Assembly (NCBI GenBank): GCA_934572335.1
Contig: CAKTKU010000005.1
Coordinates: forward strand, 1 to 64,000
DNA length: 64,000 nt
Direction: 5' to 3'
DNA from: an uncultured Oscillospiraceae bacterium
GTDB lineage: Bacteria; Bacillota; Clostridia; Oscillospirales; Oscillospiraceae
Positions 48,449 through 56,351 of this stretch are shown here, in pieces. The translations under genes and the position numbers were made by a program. The notes below the pieces were generated by a model. That model saw nothing but the letters and a program-made list of their open reading frames with translations. It searched no databases and was not told the origin of the DNA. Position 1 is the stretch's first letter; every line of letters starts with the position of its first letter.

Positions 48449-49672
48449 ATGGATATACTCGGTACTCTCCGGGATCTGGCGCTGGAATCCGGCTTCGCCG
48501 CGTTCTTCACGACCGCCGGCGGCTGGAAGAACCTCGTCATGATACTCATCGCCTTTGTGCTTTTGTATCTGGGCATCGTAAAGAAGTTCGAGCCGCTGCT
48601 GCTCGTCGGCATCGCATTCGGCTGCCTTCTGTCCAACCTCAGCTACTTCATCGGCATGGGCGAGAACGCGCTCTACCACCCCGAGCTCTGGTCGCAGTTT
48701 CTCGACAGCTCCAGCCCGTACTACCACAGCTACGGCTACATCATGAGCAATGCGGGGCTGCTGGACTTCTTCTACATCGGCGTTAAAGCTGGCATCTACC
48801 CGTCGCTCATCTTCATGGGCGTGGGCGCGATGACGGACTTCGGTCCCCTGCTCTCCAACCCCAAGAGCCTGCTGCTGGGTGCGGCGGCTCAACTGGGCGT
48901 GTTCGTGGCGTTCCTCGGCGCTGTGATGCTCGGCTTCACGGGTCCACAGGCGGCGTCCATCGGCATCATCGGCGGCGCGGACGGCCCCACCGCCATCTAC
49001 CTGACAACAAAGCTCGCGCCGGAGCTGCTCGGTCCCATCGCCATCGCGGCGTACTCGTACATGGCGCTCATCCCGCTCATCCAGCCGCCGCTCATGAAGC
49101 TTCTGACGACGGATGAGATGCGCAAGGTCAAGATGGAGCAGACCCGCGAGGTCAGCAAGGCGGAGAAGATCATCTTCCCCATCGTTGTGGCGACCTTCGT
49201 CATTCTCCTTCTCCCCTCGACCGCGCCTCTGGTGGGCTGCCTGATGCTGGGCAACCTCTTCCGCGAGACCGGCGTGACCGACCGCCTCTCCGACACGGCG
49301 CAGAACGCGCTGATGAACATCATAACCATCTTCCTCGCGACCTCTGTCGGTGCGACGATGACGGGCGATAACTTCATCCAGGTGCAGACGCTCTACATCA
49401 TCCTGCTGGGTCTTGTGGCGTTCGGCATCTCCACTGTCGGCGGGCTGCTGGGCGGCATCGCGATGTTCTACGGCTCCGGCAAGAAGATAAACCCGCTGAT
49501 CGGCTCCGCGGGCGTGTCCGCCGTGCCTATGGCGGCGCGCGTCTCTCAGGACGTCGGCCGCAGGTACAACAAGACCAACTTCCTGCTCATGCACGCGATG
49601 GGTCCCAACGTCGCCGGTGTCATCGGCTCCGCCATCGCCGCGGGCTTCCTCCTCTCCGTCTTCGGCGGCTGA
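48449..49672 (+). CDS. oadB: Na+-translocating decarboxylase beta subunit
   Basis: 407 residues, with about nine to eleven helices. LLVGIAFGCLLSN, MSNAGLLDFFYIGVKAGIYP, the re-entrant GFTGPQAASIGIIGGADGPT with the key Asp near residue 177-178, and SAGVSAVPMAARVSQDVGRR are diagnostic. It decarboxylates carboxybiotin and pumps Na+ outward. Last gene of the oad operon, followed by a strong terminator. The carboxyltransferase type favours oxaloacetate over methylmalonyl-CoA. Confidence 0.92.
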   Translation: MDILGTLRDLALESGFAAFFTTAGGWKNLVMILIAFVLLYLGIVKKFEPLLLVGIAFGCLLSNLSYFIGMGENALYHPELWSQFLDSSSPYYHSYGYIMSNAGLLDFFYIGVKAGIYPSLIFMGVGAMTDFGPLLSNPKSLLLGAAAQLGVFVAFLGAVMLGFTGPQAASIGIIGGADGPTAIYLTTKLAPELLGPIAIAAYSYMALIPLIQPPLMKLLTTDEMRKVKMEQTREVSKAEKIIFPIVVATFVILLLPSTAPLVGCLMLGNLFRETGVTDRLSDTAQNALMNIITIFLATSVGATMTGDNFIQVQTLYIILLGLVAFGISTVGGLLGGIAMFYGSGKKINPLIGSAGVSAVPMAARVSQDVGRRYNKTNFLLMHAMGPNVAGVIGSAIAAGFLLSVFGG

Positions 49673-49701
49673 TAGGGATAATGTAAAAACAGAATACAGC
49701 A

Positions 49702-49741
49702 AAAAATGCCTCTCTTCAAAGCCAGAAAGAGAGGCATTTTT
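49702..49741 (+). terminator. Terminator of the oad operon
   Basis: A perfect 15-bp stem (AAAAATGCCTCTCTT and complement) around a 10-nt loop, with a T-run. Confidence 0.9.
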
Positions 49742-49752
49742 GCAAATTTGTG

Positions 49753-49781
49753 TTGACATTTGTGCACCGGCATATTACTAT
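49753..49781 (+). promoter_or_regulatory. Promoter of the ECF/coaX operon
   Basis: TTGACA, 17-bp spacer, TACTAT, 58 bp upstream of the ATG at 49839. Confidence 0.8.
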
Positions 49782-49838
49782 ATGCTTGCGCCACATCCCC
49801 GATGAAATGAGGGAGTGACAGCAGGAGGTAAATTTAAT

Positions 49839-50444
49839 ATGAGTAAAGCAGCATCCACCGGCTCTGTCCGCCGTATGACGGGGATGAGCCTGATGGCGGC
49901 GATCATCGCCGTCCTGACAGTTCTGGGCAACTTCGTGCGGTTCGGTCCGTTCCCGATAACGCTCGCGCTCGCGCCGATCATCATTGGCGCGGCGATGTAC
50001 GGTGCGGGTGCCGGGGCGATCCTCGGCGGCGTGTTCGGTCTCGTGACGCTCATCAGCGGGCTTGCGGGCTGGGACGGCGGCACGGTGATGTACCTCATGG
50101 GCATCGCGCCTGTCGCGTGCATTCTCGTCTGCGTCGGCAAAGGCGTTGCGGCGGGCTGGTGCGCGGGGCTTGTGTACAGCGCCATTGAGAAAAAGAACCG
50201 CCATGTGGGCGTGGTCGCTGCCGGTATCGTGTGCCCGGTGGTCAACACCGGGGTTTTCATTATCGGCATGCTTTTGTTCTTCACGTCCGCGCTGGAGAGC
50301 TGGGCGAGCGGGCAGGGGCTTATGTACTACGTCATTTTCGGGCTGACCGGCGTGAACTTCCTTGTGGAGCTTGCGGTCAACCTCGTGCTCTCCTCCGGCA
50401 TAACCGCGATAATCAAATACGCAAAAGGCAGGAAAGGTGAATGA
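49839..50444 (+). CDS. ECF transporter S component, probably for pantothenate
   Basis: From ATG 49839 (AGGAGGT upstream), 201 residues, six hydrophobic segments. GPFPITLALAPIIIGAAMYG and AGAGAILGGVFGLVTLISGL with conserved small residues in the first helices are typical of S components that dock onto the shared EcfT module. The coaX gene overlaps its stop by 4 nt, so pantothenate is the likely substrate (context only). No EcfA/T genes are in the window. Confidence 0.78.
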   Translation: MSKAASTGSVRRMTGMSLMAAIIAVLTVLGNFVRFGPFPITLALAPIIIGAAMYGAGAGAILGGVFGLVTLISGLAGWDGGTVMYLMGIAPVACILVCVGKGVAAGWCAGLVYSAIEKKNRHVGVVAAGIVCPVVNTGVFIIGMLLFFTSALESWASGQGLMYYVIFGLTGVNFLVELAVNLVLSSGITAIIKYAKGRKGE

Positions 50445-51211
50445 TACTCGCAATCGACGTCGGCAACACAAACATCGTCCTCGGCTGCATTGAGGATGGT
50501 AACATTCTCAACATTGTGCGCATCCAGACCGACCCGAACATGACCGTGGACGAATACGTCATCAAGGTCAAGGACATTCTTGAGATCTACGGCATCGACC
50601 CAAAGGGCTTCGAGGGGGCAATAATGTCCTCCGTCGTGCCGCCGGTCACTGGGCGTCTGCTGCGGGCGATAAAATTTCTGACCGGGCATGAGTGCATGAT
50701 GGTCGGTCCCGGGATGAAGACCGGGCTGAACGTCCGCATTGACGACCCCGGAACGCTCGCGGGCGACATCGTTGTCGGCAGCGTGGCGGCCATGGGCTGC
50801 TACGGCACGCCGTGCATCGTGCTGGACATGGGCACCGCCACGACCATCGTCGCGGTGGACGGCAAGGGCGCGTATCTCGGCGGGGCGATAATCCCCGGGG
50901 TAAAGCTGTCCTACTCGGCGCTGAGCGCCGGGGCGAGTCTGCTGCCCGAAATATCCATAACCGCGCCGAAAAAGTGCATCGCCACAAATACGGTCGACTC
51001 GATGCGATCCGGCGCTGTGTTCGGCACGGCGGCAATGATAGACGGCATGATCGAGCGCATGGAGGCGGAGCTTGGCGAGAAGTGCACCGTCGTGGCGACG
51101 GGCGGCATCGCGGAGTTCGTCACACCGTACTGCCGCCATGAGATACTCTGCGACAACGATCTGCTGCTCAAGGGGCTGTGGATCCTCTACAGGAAAAACT
51201 GCGGCAAATAA
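50441..51211 (+). CDS. coaX: Type III pantothenate kinase
   Basis: 256 residues of the ASKHA fold: LAIDVGNTNIVLGCIEDG (P-loop-like phosphate 1), MSSVVPPVTGRL, GADVVxx-type region ADIVVGSVAAMG with CIVLDMGTATTIVAVDGKGA (phosphate 2), GGAIIPGVKLSYSALSAGAS and the closing VVATGGIAEFV. It phosphorylates pantothenate in the first step of CoA synthesis, needs a monovalent cation and is not inhibited by CoA in characterised members. Terminator follows. Confidence 0.92.
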   Translation: MILAIDVGNTNIVLGCIEDGNILNIVRIQTDPNMTVDEYVIKVKDILEIYGIDPKGFEGAIMSSVVPPVTGRLLRAIKFLTGHECMMVGPGMKTGLNVRIDDPGTLAGDIVVGSVAAMGCYGTPCIVLDMGTATTIVAVDGKGAYLGGAIIPGVKLSYSALSAGASLLPEISITAPKKCIATNTVDSMRSGAVFGTAAMIDGMIERMEAELGEKCTVVATGGIAEFVTPYCRHEILCDNDLLLKGLWILYRKNCGK

Positions 51212-51224
51212 GCGACATACACCA

Positions 51225-51258
51225 AGAGCACGGGGCGCGATGCGTCCCGTGCTCTTTT
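51225..51258 (+). terminator. Terminator of coaX
   Basis: AGAGCACGGG pairs perfectly with CCCGTGCTCT, followed by TTTT. Confidence 0.8.
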
Positions 51259-51295
51259 GCGCTGATTTTTGGTGAAACTGCCATGCTTTGAGCTA

Positions 51296-51324
51296 TTGAC
51301 ATTATGTTCCGACAGCGCTATAAT
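51296..51324 (+). promoter_or_regulatory. Consensus promoter of the MATE gene
   Basis: TTGACA, exactly 17 bp, TATAAT: perfect consensus, 55 bp before the gene. Confidence 0.88.
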
Positions 51325-51379
51325 CCGTTCTCTCCCGGACACGGGAGAAGTTGATAACGACAAATAGAGGCAGTGTTTT

Positions 51380-52861
51380 ATGACGGAAAATGCAGATTCA
51401 AGGCTCAGTCTGAAAGCCATATTTCACCCTTTGAAGCTCACACAGGGCTCCTGCTGGAGGACGATACTGTTCTTCTCTATCCCGATAATCATTTCATATC
51501 TTTTGCAGCAGGTCTACACGATCAGCGACGCCGCGATCGTCGGGCAGACGCTGACCGCGGACGAGGTCGCTGGCGTGACGGACACGACGCCGCTGGTGTT
51601 CGTGTTTCTGCAATTCGCGTTCGGCTCAAGCGCAGGCTTCTGCGCCGTGACCGCGTGCCGCGTCGGGACGCACGACCAGACCGGCGTGCGCCGCTCGCTC
51701 GCGACGCAGTTCGTGCTGTCGGGCGTGCTGACGGTGCTGCTGACGGCGACGGCGCTGCTGGCGCTCGACCCCATGCTCGCGTGGATAAACGTGACGCCCG
51801 CGAACGCCACGGTGTACGCCGCGGCGCGCTCCTACTGCGAGATAATTTTCGCCGGTATCGGCGCACAGCTTTTTTATAACTTCATCTGTTCATTTCTGCG
51901 CAGTCTGGGCGATTCGGTGACGCCGCTGGTGTTTCTGCTGTTCTCGACGCTGCTGAACGTCGGGCTTGATCTGCTGTTCATCCTCGCGTTCGGCTGGGGC
52001 GTCGCCGGGGCGGCGTTCGCCACTGTCGCGGCGCAGCTCATCAGCACCGTGGCGTGCTTCATATACGCCTTTGCCAAGTACCCGGAGCTTCGCCTCGGGC
52101 GGGACGACTGGCGCATCACGTGGTACGACGTCCGCCGCCATGTCATTCAGGGCATACCCCTCGGGCTTCAGTTCTCCGTGCTGACCATCGGCATCATCGT
52201 GATGCAGGGCGTTGTGGTGCAGTTCGACATTATCGACGGGGTGATGGTCTCCAACGCCGCGCAGAACGGCTTCGGCGCGGCAAACAAGCTCAACAACCTC
52301 CTCATGACGCCGTTCAACGGGCTGGGCTCGGCAATGACGAGCTTCGCCGCGCAGAATCTTGGCGCGGGCGACCACGAGCGCATAAAGCGCGGCACGCTGC
52401 AATCGCTCATCATCGCGGCGGTCATGATGGCGGTGATCGTGTGCTGCGGGCTGCTGCTGACGATAAACGGGGCGTATCTGCACATCTTCCTCAGCGCCGA
52501 CAAGATAAGCGCGGGCACCGTGCGCTACGGCAACACGTTCCTGTATGTCGACCTTGCGATGTACCCGTTTCTCGCGTTCATCTTCATCGTGCGCAACTGC
52601 GTGCAGGGCATCGGGCTGCCGCAGTTCATCCTCGGCGCGGGAACGGCGGAGCTTGCCGCGCGCGTCACGGTGTGTCTGCTGCTGCCGCCCGCGTTCGCCG
52701 GAGGCGCGGTGAGCGCCGCCGCGCCCACCGCGGCGTACATCGCCATGTGCGCCGCCGACCCCATTGCGTGGATGTCCGCGGACGCGGTGCTGCTCGTACC
52801 GTTCGTGCGGAACATCCTCAAAAAGAACTACGGCTACTTCAACCGTCATCGCGCTGAGTGA
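51380..52861 (+). CDS. MATE-family efflux transporter (second)
   Basis: 493 residues, twelve helices expected. ILFFSIPIIISYLLQQVYTI and SDAAIVGQTL open the first half; FNFICSFLRSLGDSVTPLVF-type and LDLLFILAFGWGVAGAAFAT follow; LNNLLMTPFNGLGSAMTSFA and AQNLGAGDHERIKRG mark the second half. It belongs to the DinF/MepA-like branch and exports cationic compounds. Not closely similar to the MATE protein at 17-18.6 kb. It converges, with a 23-bp overlap, on the small gene ending at 52839. Confidence 0.88.
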   Translation: MTENADSRLSLKAIFHPLKLTQGSCWRTILFFSIPIIISYLLQQVYTISDAAIVGQTLTADEVAGVTDTTPLVFVFLQFAFGSSAGFCAVTACRVGTHDQTGVRRSLATQFVLSGVLTVLLTATALLALDPMLAWINVTPANATVYAAARSYCEIIFAGIGAQLFYNFICSFLRSLGDSVTPLVFLLFSTLLNVGLDLLFILAFGWGVAGAAFATVAAQLISTVACFIYAFAKYPELRLGRDDWRITWYDVRRHVIQGIPLGLQFSVLTIGIIVMQGVVVQFDIIDGVMVSNAAQNGFGAANKLNNLLMTPFNGLGSAMTSFAAQNLGAGDHERIKRGTLQSLIIAAVMMAVIVCCGLLLTINGAYLHIFLSADKISAGTVRYGNTFLYVDLAMYPFLAFIFIVRNCVQGIGLPQFILGAGTAELAARVTVCLLLPPAFAGGAVSAAAPTAAYIAMCAADPIAWMSADAVLLVPFVRNILKKNYGYFNRHRAE

Positions 52862-53021
52862 GAATGTAAGTTTCCGTGTGAAGTCTGCCAAAGTCCTCGA
52901 TCGTGAGTACGGCATACTTCACCTCACCGTCCTCCTCAAGAAACATGGGCACACTGTTCGACACAGTGGAAAGAACCTCTTCGTAATTAACAAGGTCTGA
53001 TACCTGACGCAGATTTTTCAT
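52839..53021 (-). CDS. Phd/YefM-like antitoxin without adjacent toxin
   Basis: 60 residues. MKNLRQVSDLVNYEEVLSTV and PMFLEEDGEVKYAVLTIEDF have the DNA-binding N-terminal layout of Phd/YefM antitoxins, with a short tail. AAAGGAG lies 8 nt before the ATG. No RelE/Doc-type gene follows; the next gene in that direction is the convergent MATE gene. It may be an orphan repressor or the remnant of a toxin-antitoxin pair. Confidence 0.65.
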   Translation of the reverse strand: MKNLRQVSDLVNYEEVLSTVSNSVPMFLEEDGEVKYAVLTIEDFGRLHTETYILTQRDDG

Positions 53022-53065
53022 GACATAGTCTCCTTTGTTTCAAGTGCCTTTATTATATATGTTAT

Positions 53066-53080
53066 TTTACTGTAGGTAAA
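53066..53080. promoter_or_regulatory. Dyad in the divergent region of the islet
   Basis: TTTAC-TGTAG-GTAAA, between the Phd-like gene and the XRE gene; a plausible operator for either. Confidence 0.45.
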
Positions 53081-53153
53081 TAAAAATATACTTATAAGAA
53101 ATTATATTTCACTTGAATACTTGGTAGCATATATTCAAAGGAGACTTGACTGT

Positions 53154-53384
53154 ATGCAGACTGAGTATAAAGAAAAGTATATAGTATTGGGTTTGAAAAT
53201 TGCCTATTACCGCAAGAAGGCCGGATATACGCAGGAGGCATTTGCAGAGAAGATAGGCAAAAGCCTCAACTTTCTTGCGCAGGTCGAAGGTCCGAGCACC
53301 GTTAAGGGCGTTTCTCTCGAAACACTTTTCAAAATATCCGATGTACTGGGTGTTCCCGCGTCCAAGTTCCTTGAGGACGATTGA
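53154..53384 (+). CDS. XRE-family small repressor-like protein
   Basis: 76 residues from ATG 53154 (AAAGGAG about 10 nt upstream; the longer frame starts without one). The Cro/C1 helix-turn-helix is LGLKIAYYRKKAGYTQEAFA, EKIGKSLNFLAQVEGP and LETLFKISDVLGVPASKFL. One domain only, so it probably binds DNA as a dimer at the 53066-53080 dyad. It heads a two-gene unit with the ribbon-helix-helix gene. Confidence 0.8.
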   Translation: MQTEYKEKYIVLGLKIAYYRKKAGYTQEAFAEKIGKSLNFLAQVEGPSTVKGVSLETLFKISDVLGVPASKFLEDD

Positions 53385-53396
53385 GCAGGGTGTGAT

Positions 53397-53597
53397 ATGG
53401 CTATAAAGAGCGTTTCTATACGGATTGAGGAAGAGATGCTGCACAAGCTCGGTTATGTTGCAGACTATGAGGGTCGTTCCATCAACAGTCATATTCTTGT
53501 GCTTATACGTGACAGTATTAAACGCTTTGAAGCTGAACACGGCACTATTGACGGTGATATAAGCCCGGATTCAAATGTGAAACCGGCAAGAAAATAG
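53397..53597 (+). CDS. Arc-like ribbon-helix-helix protein
   Basis: 66 residues: KSVSIRIEEEMLHKLGYVAD gives the beta-strand and first helix, EGRSINSHILVLIRDSIKRF the second helix, matching Arc/MetJ-type RHH proteins, followed by a disordered acidic tail that could contact a partner. Located 12 bp after the XRE gene. Possibly an antitoxin-like or regulatory protein; no toxin is adjacent. Confidence 0.75.
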   Translation: MAIKSVSIRIEEEMLHKLGYVADYEGRSINSHILVLIRDSIKRFEAEHGTIDGDISPDSNVKPARK

Positions 53598-53648
53598 CGG
53601 CGTACGCAACAAAGCTTTTACTTCCCTGAAACAAATTTGCACTTATTT

Positions 53649-53757
53649 TTGAAACATCTTTTCGGTATAGTATACTCGCAAGTGCAAGAGCGATTCTTTT
53701 TCATTTTGTCCTACCTTATAAGAACAGGAGCGGCCGGTCGGCCGCTCCTGTTTTTTT
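53649..53757 (+). ncRNA. Candidate small RNA, about 75 nt
   Basis: Promoter TTGAAA-N16-TATACT (53649-53676) followed, with no start codon or ribosome binding site in between, by a strong terminator (13-bp stem, AACAGGAGCGGCC, then seven T) at 53723-53757. The predicted transcript starts near 53683. The terminator could alternatively serve only the XRE/RHH unit. Confidence 0.4.
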
Positions 53758-53770
53758 ATTCCGGGCAAGC

Positions 53771-53798
53771 AAAAAACCGGGGCGTATCACGCCTCGGT
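53771..53798 (-). terminator. Terminator of the ylxM-ffh-rpsP-khpA operon
   Basis: On the minus strand a 9-bp stem ACCGAGGCG/CGCCCCGGT with one mismatch, then TTTTTT. Confidence 0.75.
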
Positions 53799-53827
53799 TC
53801 ATGCTTTTGTCGGAAAGCTCCGAAATC

Positions 53828-54058
53828 TCAGTCCATTATCTCGACCGAGACCTTCTTGCCCTTTCGCTGGGCAACGGCCCGCATAAGTATACGGATCTGC
53901 TTGACGATCCTGCCCTGCCGGCCAATGACCTTGCCCATATCACCGTCAGCGACGCGAACCTCATAAACGGTCTCGCCGTCGGTCTTGCGCTCGGTCACAG
54001 AGACCTGATCGGGATTATCGACAAGGCTCTGCACAATGTAGGTCAAAAGTTCTTTCAT
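53828..54058 (-). CDS. khpA: KH-domain RNA-binding protein KhpA
   Basis: 76 residues, one KH domain: LLTYIVQSLVDNPDQVSVTE, DMGKVIGRQGRIVKQIRILM with the GRQG (GxxG) loop, and KKVSVEIMD. KhpA pairs with KhpB/Jag to bind RNA and affects cell elongation in Firmicutes. Nineteen bp behind rpsP, the usual order. Confidence 0.92.
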   Translation of the reverse strand: MKELLTYIVQSLVDNPDQVSVTERKTDGETVYEVRVADGDMGKVIGRQGRIVKQIRILMRAVAQRKGKKVSVEIMD

Positions 54059-54076
54059 GCCGGTTGATGCTCCTTA

Positions 54077-54313
54077 TCACGCCTCGACCTTTTTCAGCAG
54101 CCCGCGAACGGTATCGGTGGGCTGAGCGCCGTTGGCGATCCAGTACTTTACGCGCTCCATATCGACCTTGATCTTGTCGCTTTCGGCAGCGGGATCGTAA
54201 ACGCCGATCTCCTCGATGAAGCGGCCGTCACGGGGGCAGCGGGAGTCAGCGACGACGATGCGGTAGTAGGGAGCCTTCTTCGCGCCCATTCTGCGCAGTC
54301 TGATCTTAACCAT
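54077..54313 (-). CDS. rpsP: 30S ribosomal protein S16
   Basis: From ATG 54313 (GGAGGTG about 9 nt upstream), 78 residues. MVKIRLRRMGAKKAPYYRIV, SRCPRDGRFIEEIGVYDPAA and GAQPTDTVRGLLKK are the complete S16 signature. The frame's upstream ATG lies at the Shine-Dalgarno itself. Confidence 0.97.
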   Translation of the reverse strand: MVKIRLRRMGAKKAPYYRIVVADSRCPRDGRFIEEIGVYDPAAESDKIKVDMERVKYWIANGAQPTDTVRGLLKKVEA

Positions 54314-54389
54314 GTGTATATTCACCTCCATATTTTTTCTCTTAATATATATTACAAACGCTTGCGCGAGTGTAAACGCTTTATACGGC

Positions 54390-55766
54390 TCAGAAGCCGG
54401 GGAAACCGCCCATGCCGCCGAAGCCGCCGAGACCGCCGGGCATCTTGCCCATCTTCTTTTGCAGCTTCTTCATGTTCTTGCCGGAGAACTGCTTCATCAT
54501 CTGCTGCATCGCGTCAAACTGCTTCAAAAGGCGGTTGACGTCGACCACCGATGTGCCGGAGCCCGCCGCGATACGCTTCTTGCGGCTGGAATTGAGCACG
54601 GCGGGATTGTCCCGCTCCGCCGGGGTCATGGATTTGATGATTGCCTCCTGCCGCGCCATGGCGCGCTCGTCGATCTTCGCGCCCTTGAGCGCCTTTGCGT
54701 CCACGCCGGGGATCATGCCCGCAATGTCGCCGAGGTCGCCCATGCTCTTGAGCTGATCCATCTGGTCGAGATAATCCGCAAGGGTGAAGCGGTTGGCGCG
54801 CAGCTTCTCCGCCGCTTCGAGCGCCTTCTTCTCGTCAAAGCTCTGCTCCGCCTTTTCAATGAGCGTGAGCATATCGCCCATGCCGAGGATGCGCGAGGCC
54901 ATACGGTCGGGGTGGAACGGCTCTATCATGTCGAGCTTTTCGCCCACGCCGATGAACTTGATGGGCTTGCCCGTCGCGGCTCTTATGGAGAGCGCCGCGC
55001 CGCCGCGCGCGTCGCCGTCAAGCTTTGTGAGCATGACGCCCGTGATGCCTAGCGCCTCGTCAAAGGCGTTCGCGGCGTTGACAGCGTCCTGACCGGTCAT
55101 CGCGTCGACAACGAGCAGTATCTCCGCAGGCTCGACCGCGTCGCGGATATTCTGAAGCTCCTGCATGAGCGCTTCATCAATGTGCAGCCGTCCGGCGGTG
55201 TCGAGGAACACAAGGTCATTGCCGTGCTTCTTCGCGTGCTCCACAGCCGCCTTGGCAATATCAACGGGGTCAGTCTGACCCATCTGGAAAACGGGAATAT
55301 CAAGCTGGGCGCCGACGGTTTCCAGCTGCTTGATGGCGGCGGGACGGTAAATGTCGCACGCGGCGAGCAGCGGGCGCTTGCCCTGACGGCGCATATACGC
55401 GGCGAGCTTCGCCCCGTTCGTGGTCTTGCCCGCGCCCTGAAGCCCGACGAGCATCACGACCGAGGGGGACTTGGAGCTGATATTGAGCTTCTGGTTGTCC
55501 CCGCCCATGAGCTTGCACAGCTCTTCATTGACGATCTTTATGACCATCTGCGCCGGGCTGAGCGCTTCCAGCACGTCCGCGCCGGTGGCGCGTTCGGTGA
55601 CGGTCTTGGTGAAGTCCTTGACCGCTTTATAGCTGACGTCCGCCTCAAGAAGCGCCAGGCGCACCTCGCGCATGACCTCTTTCACGTCCGCCGGGGTCAG
55701 TCTGCCCTTGCCGCGCAGCTTTTTGAAAGCGGCATTCAGTTTTTCGCTTAAACTCTCAAACGCCAT
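54390..55766 (-). CDS. ffh: Signal recognition particle protein Ffh
   Basis: 458 residues: an N domain (about 1-85), the SRP GTPase with GLQGAGKTTNGAKLA (G1), DTAGRL (G3) and TKLDGDARGGAALS (G4/closing loop), and a Met-rich M domain (about 300-440) whose GSGTSVVDVNRLLKQFDAMQ binds 4.5S RNA. It targets nascent membrane proteins to FtsY and the translocon. In operon with ylxM upstream. Confidence 0.96.
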   Translation of the reverse strand: MAFESLSEKLNAAFKKLRGKGRLTPADVKEVMREVRLALLEADVSYKAVKDFTKTVTERATGADVLEALSPAQMVIKIVNEELCKLMGGDNQKLNISSKSPSVVMLVGLQGAGKTTNGAKLAAYMRRQGKRPLLAACDIYRPAAIKQLETVGAQLDIPVFQMGQTDPVDIAKAAVEHAKKHGNDLVFLDTAGRLHIDEALMQELQNIRDAVEPAEILLVVDAMTGQDAVNAANAFDEALGITGVMLTKLDGDARGGAALSIRAATGKPIKFIGVGEKLDMIEPFHPDRMASRILGMGDMLTLIEKAEQSFDEKKALEAAEKLRANRFTLADYLDQMDQLKSMGDLGDIAGMIPGVDAKALKGAKIDERAMARQEAIIKSMTPAERDNPAVLNSSRKKRIAAGSGTSVVDVNRLLKQFDAMQQMMKQFSGKNMKKLQKKMGKMPGGLGGFGGMGGFPGF

Positions 55767-55794
55767 CGGCTTACCTCATATGATCTGAGCTTAT

Positions 55795-56151
55795 TTAAAT
55801 ATCCTGCTTCAAACGCTCCAGCTCCCGCTCGATCTCGAGCGCGGCGCTCTGCGCCTCGCCAGAGCACTGCTCGCTCAATCTATGCGCCTTTCCGCACAGC
55901 CGCTCAAGTGAGCGCTGAGCCGCGGTGAAGCGCGCGGCGAGCTTTGTTTTATCCTCAAACTCCGCAAGGGCGGCGTCCGCGCGGCGGATATTGTCCCACA
56001 CGCCCTGCCGGGATATGCCAAGCTGCTCTGCGATCTCCGCGAGGGAAAGATCCTCATTATAATGCAGCTCACAGCACTCGCGCTGTTTGTCCGTAAGGAG
56101 CTCGCCGTAGAAATCCAGCAACATGCTGTGCATCAGTCTGCTATCCTCCAC
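55795..56151 (-). CDS. ylxM: YlxM-family protein
   Basis: GTG start, AGGAGG 8 nt upstream; 118 residues. LLDFYGELLTDKQRECCELH and LSLAEIAEQLGISRQGVWDN form the sigma-70 region-4-like helix-turn-helix of YlxM, with a helical tail longer than usual. YlxM proteins associate with SRP. First gene of the ffh operon. Confidence 0.88.
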   Translation of the reverse strand: MEDSRLMHSMLLDFYGELLTDKQRECCELHYNEDLSLAEIAEQLGISRQGVWDNIRRADAALAEFEDKTKLAARFTAAQRSLERLCGKAHRLSEQCSGEAQSAALEIERELERLKQDI

Positions 56152-56186
56152 GGGGCACTCCTCCTGTCAAGTCATATCACTTTGCA

Positions 56187-56215
56187 GACTATACACCATT
56201 CCGCCGCCGCTGTCA
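56187..56215 (-). promoter_or_regulatory. Promoter of the ylxM-ffh-rpsP-khpA operon
   Basis: On the minus strand TTGACA, 17-bp spacer, TATAGT. Confidence 0.85.
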
Positions 56216-56226
56216 AGTATTTTTTC

Positions 56227-56255
56227 TTGTCAGTATTCTACCCTCAGCGCATATT
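56227..56255 (+). promoter_or_regulatory. Promoter of the GT84/GH94 gene
   Basis: TTGTCA, 17-bp spacer, CATATT, diverging from the ffh-operon promoter 12 bp away. Confidence 0.5.
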
Positions 56256-56351
56256 CCGCGCATATTGCATAATGCTTCCTCTTATGGGAAAAATGGACGT
56301 ATACGGGCGCGGCACACCGCGTCCAACAACGCAAAGAGGATAGATACGCCA

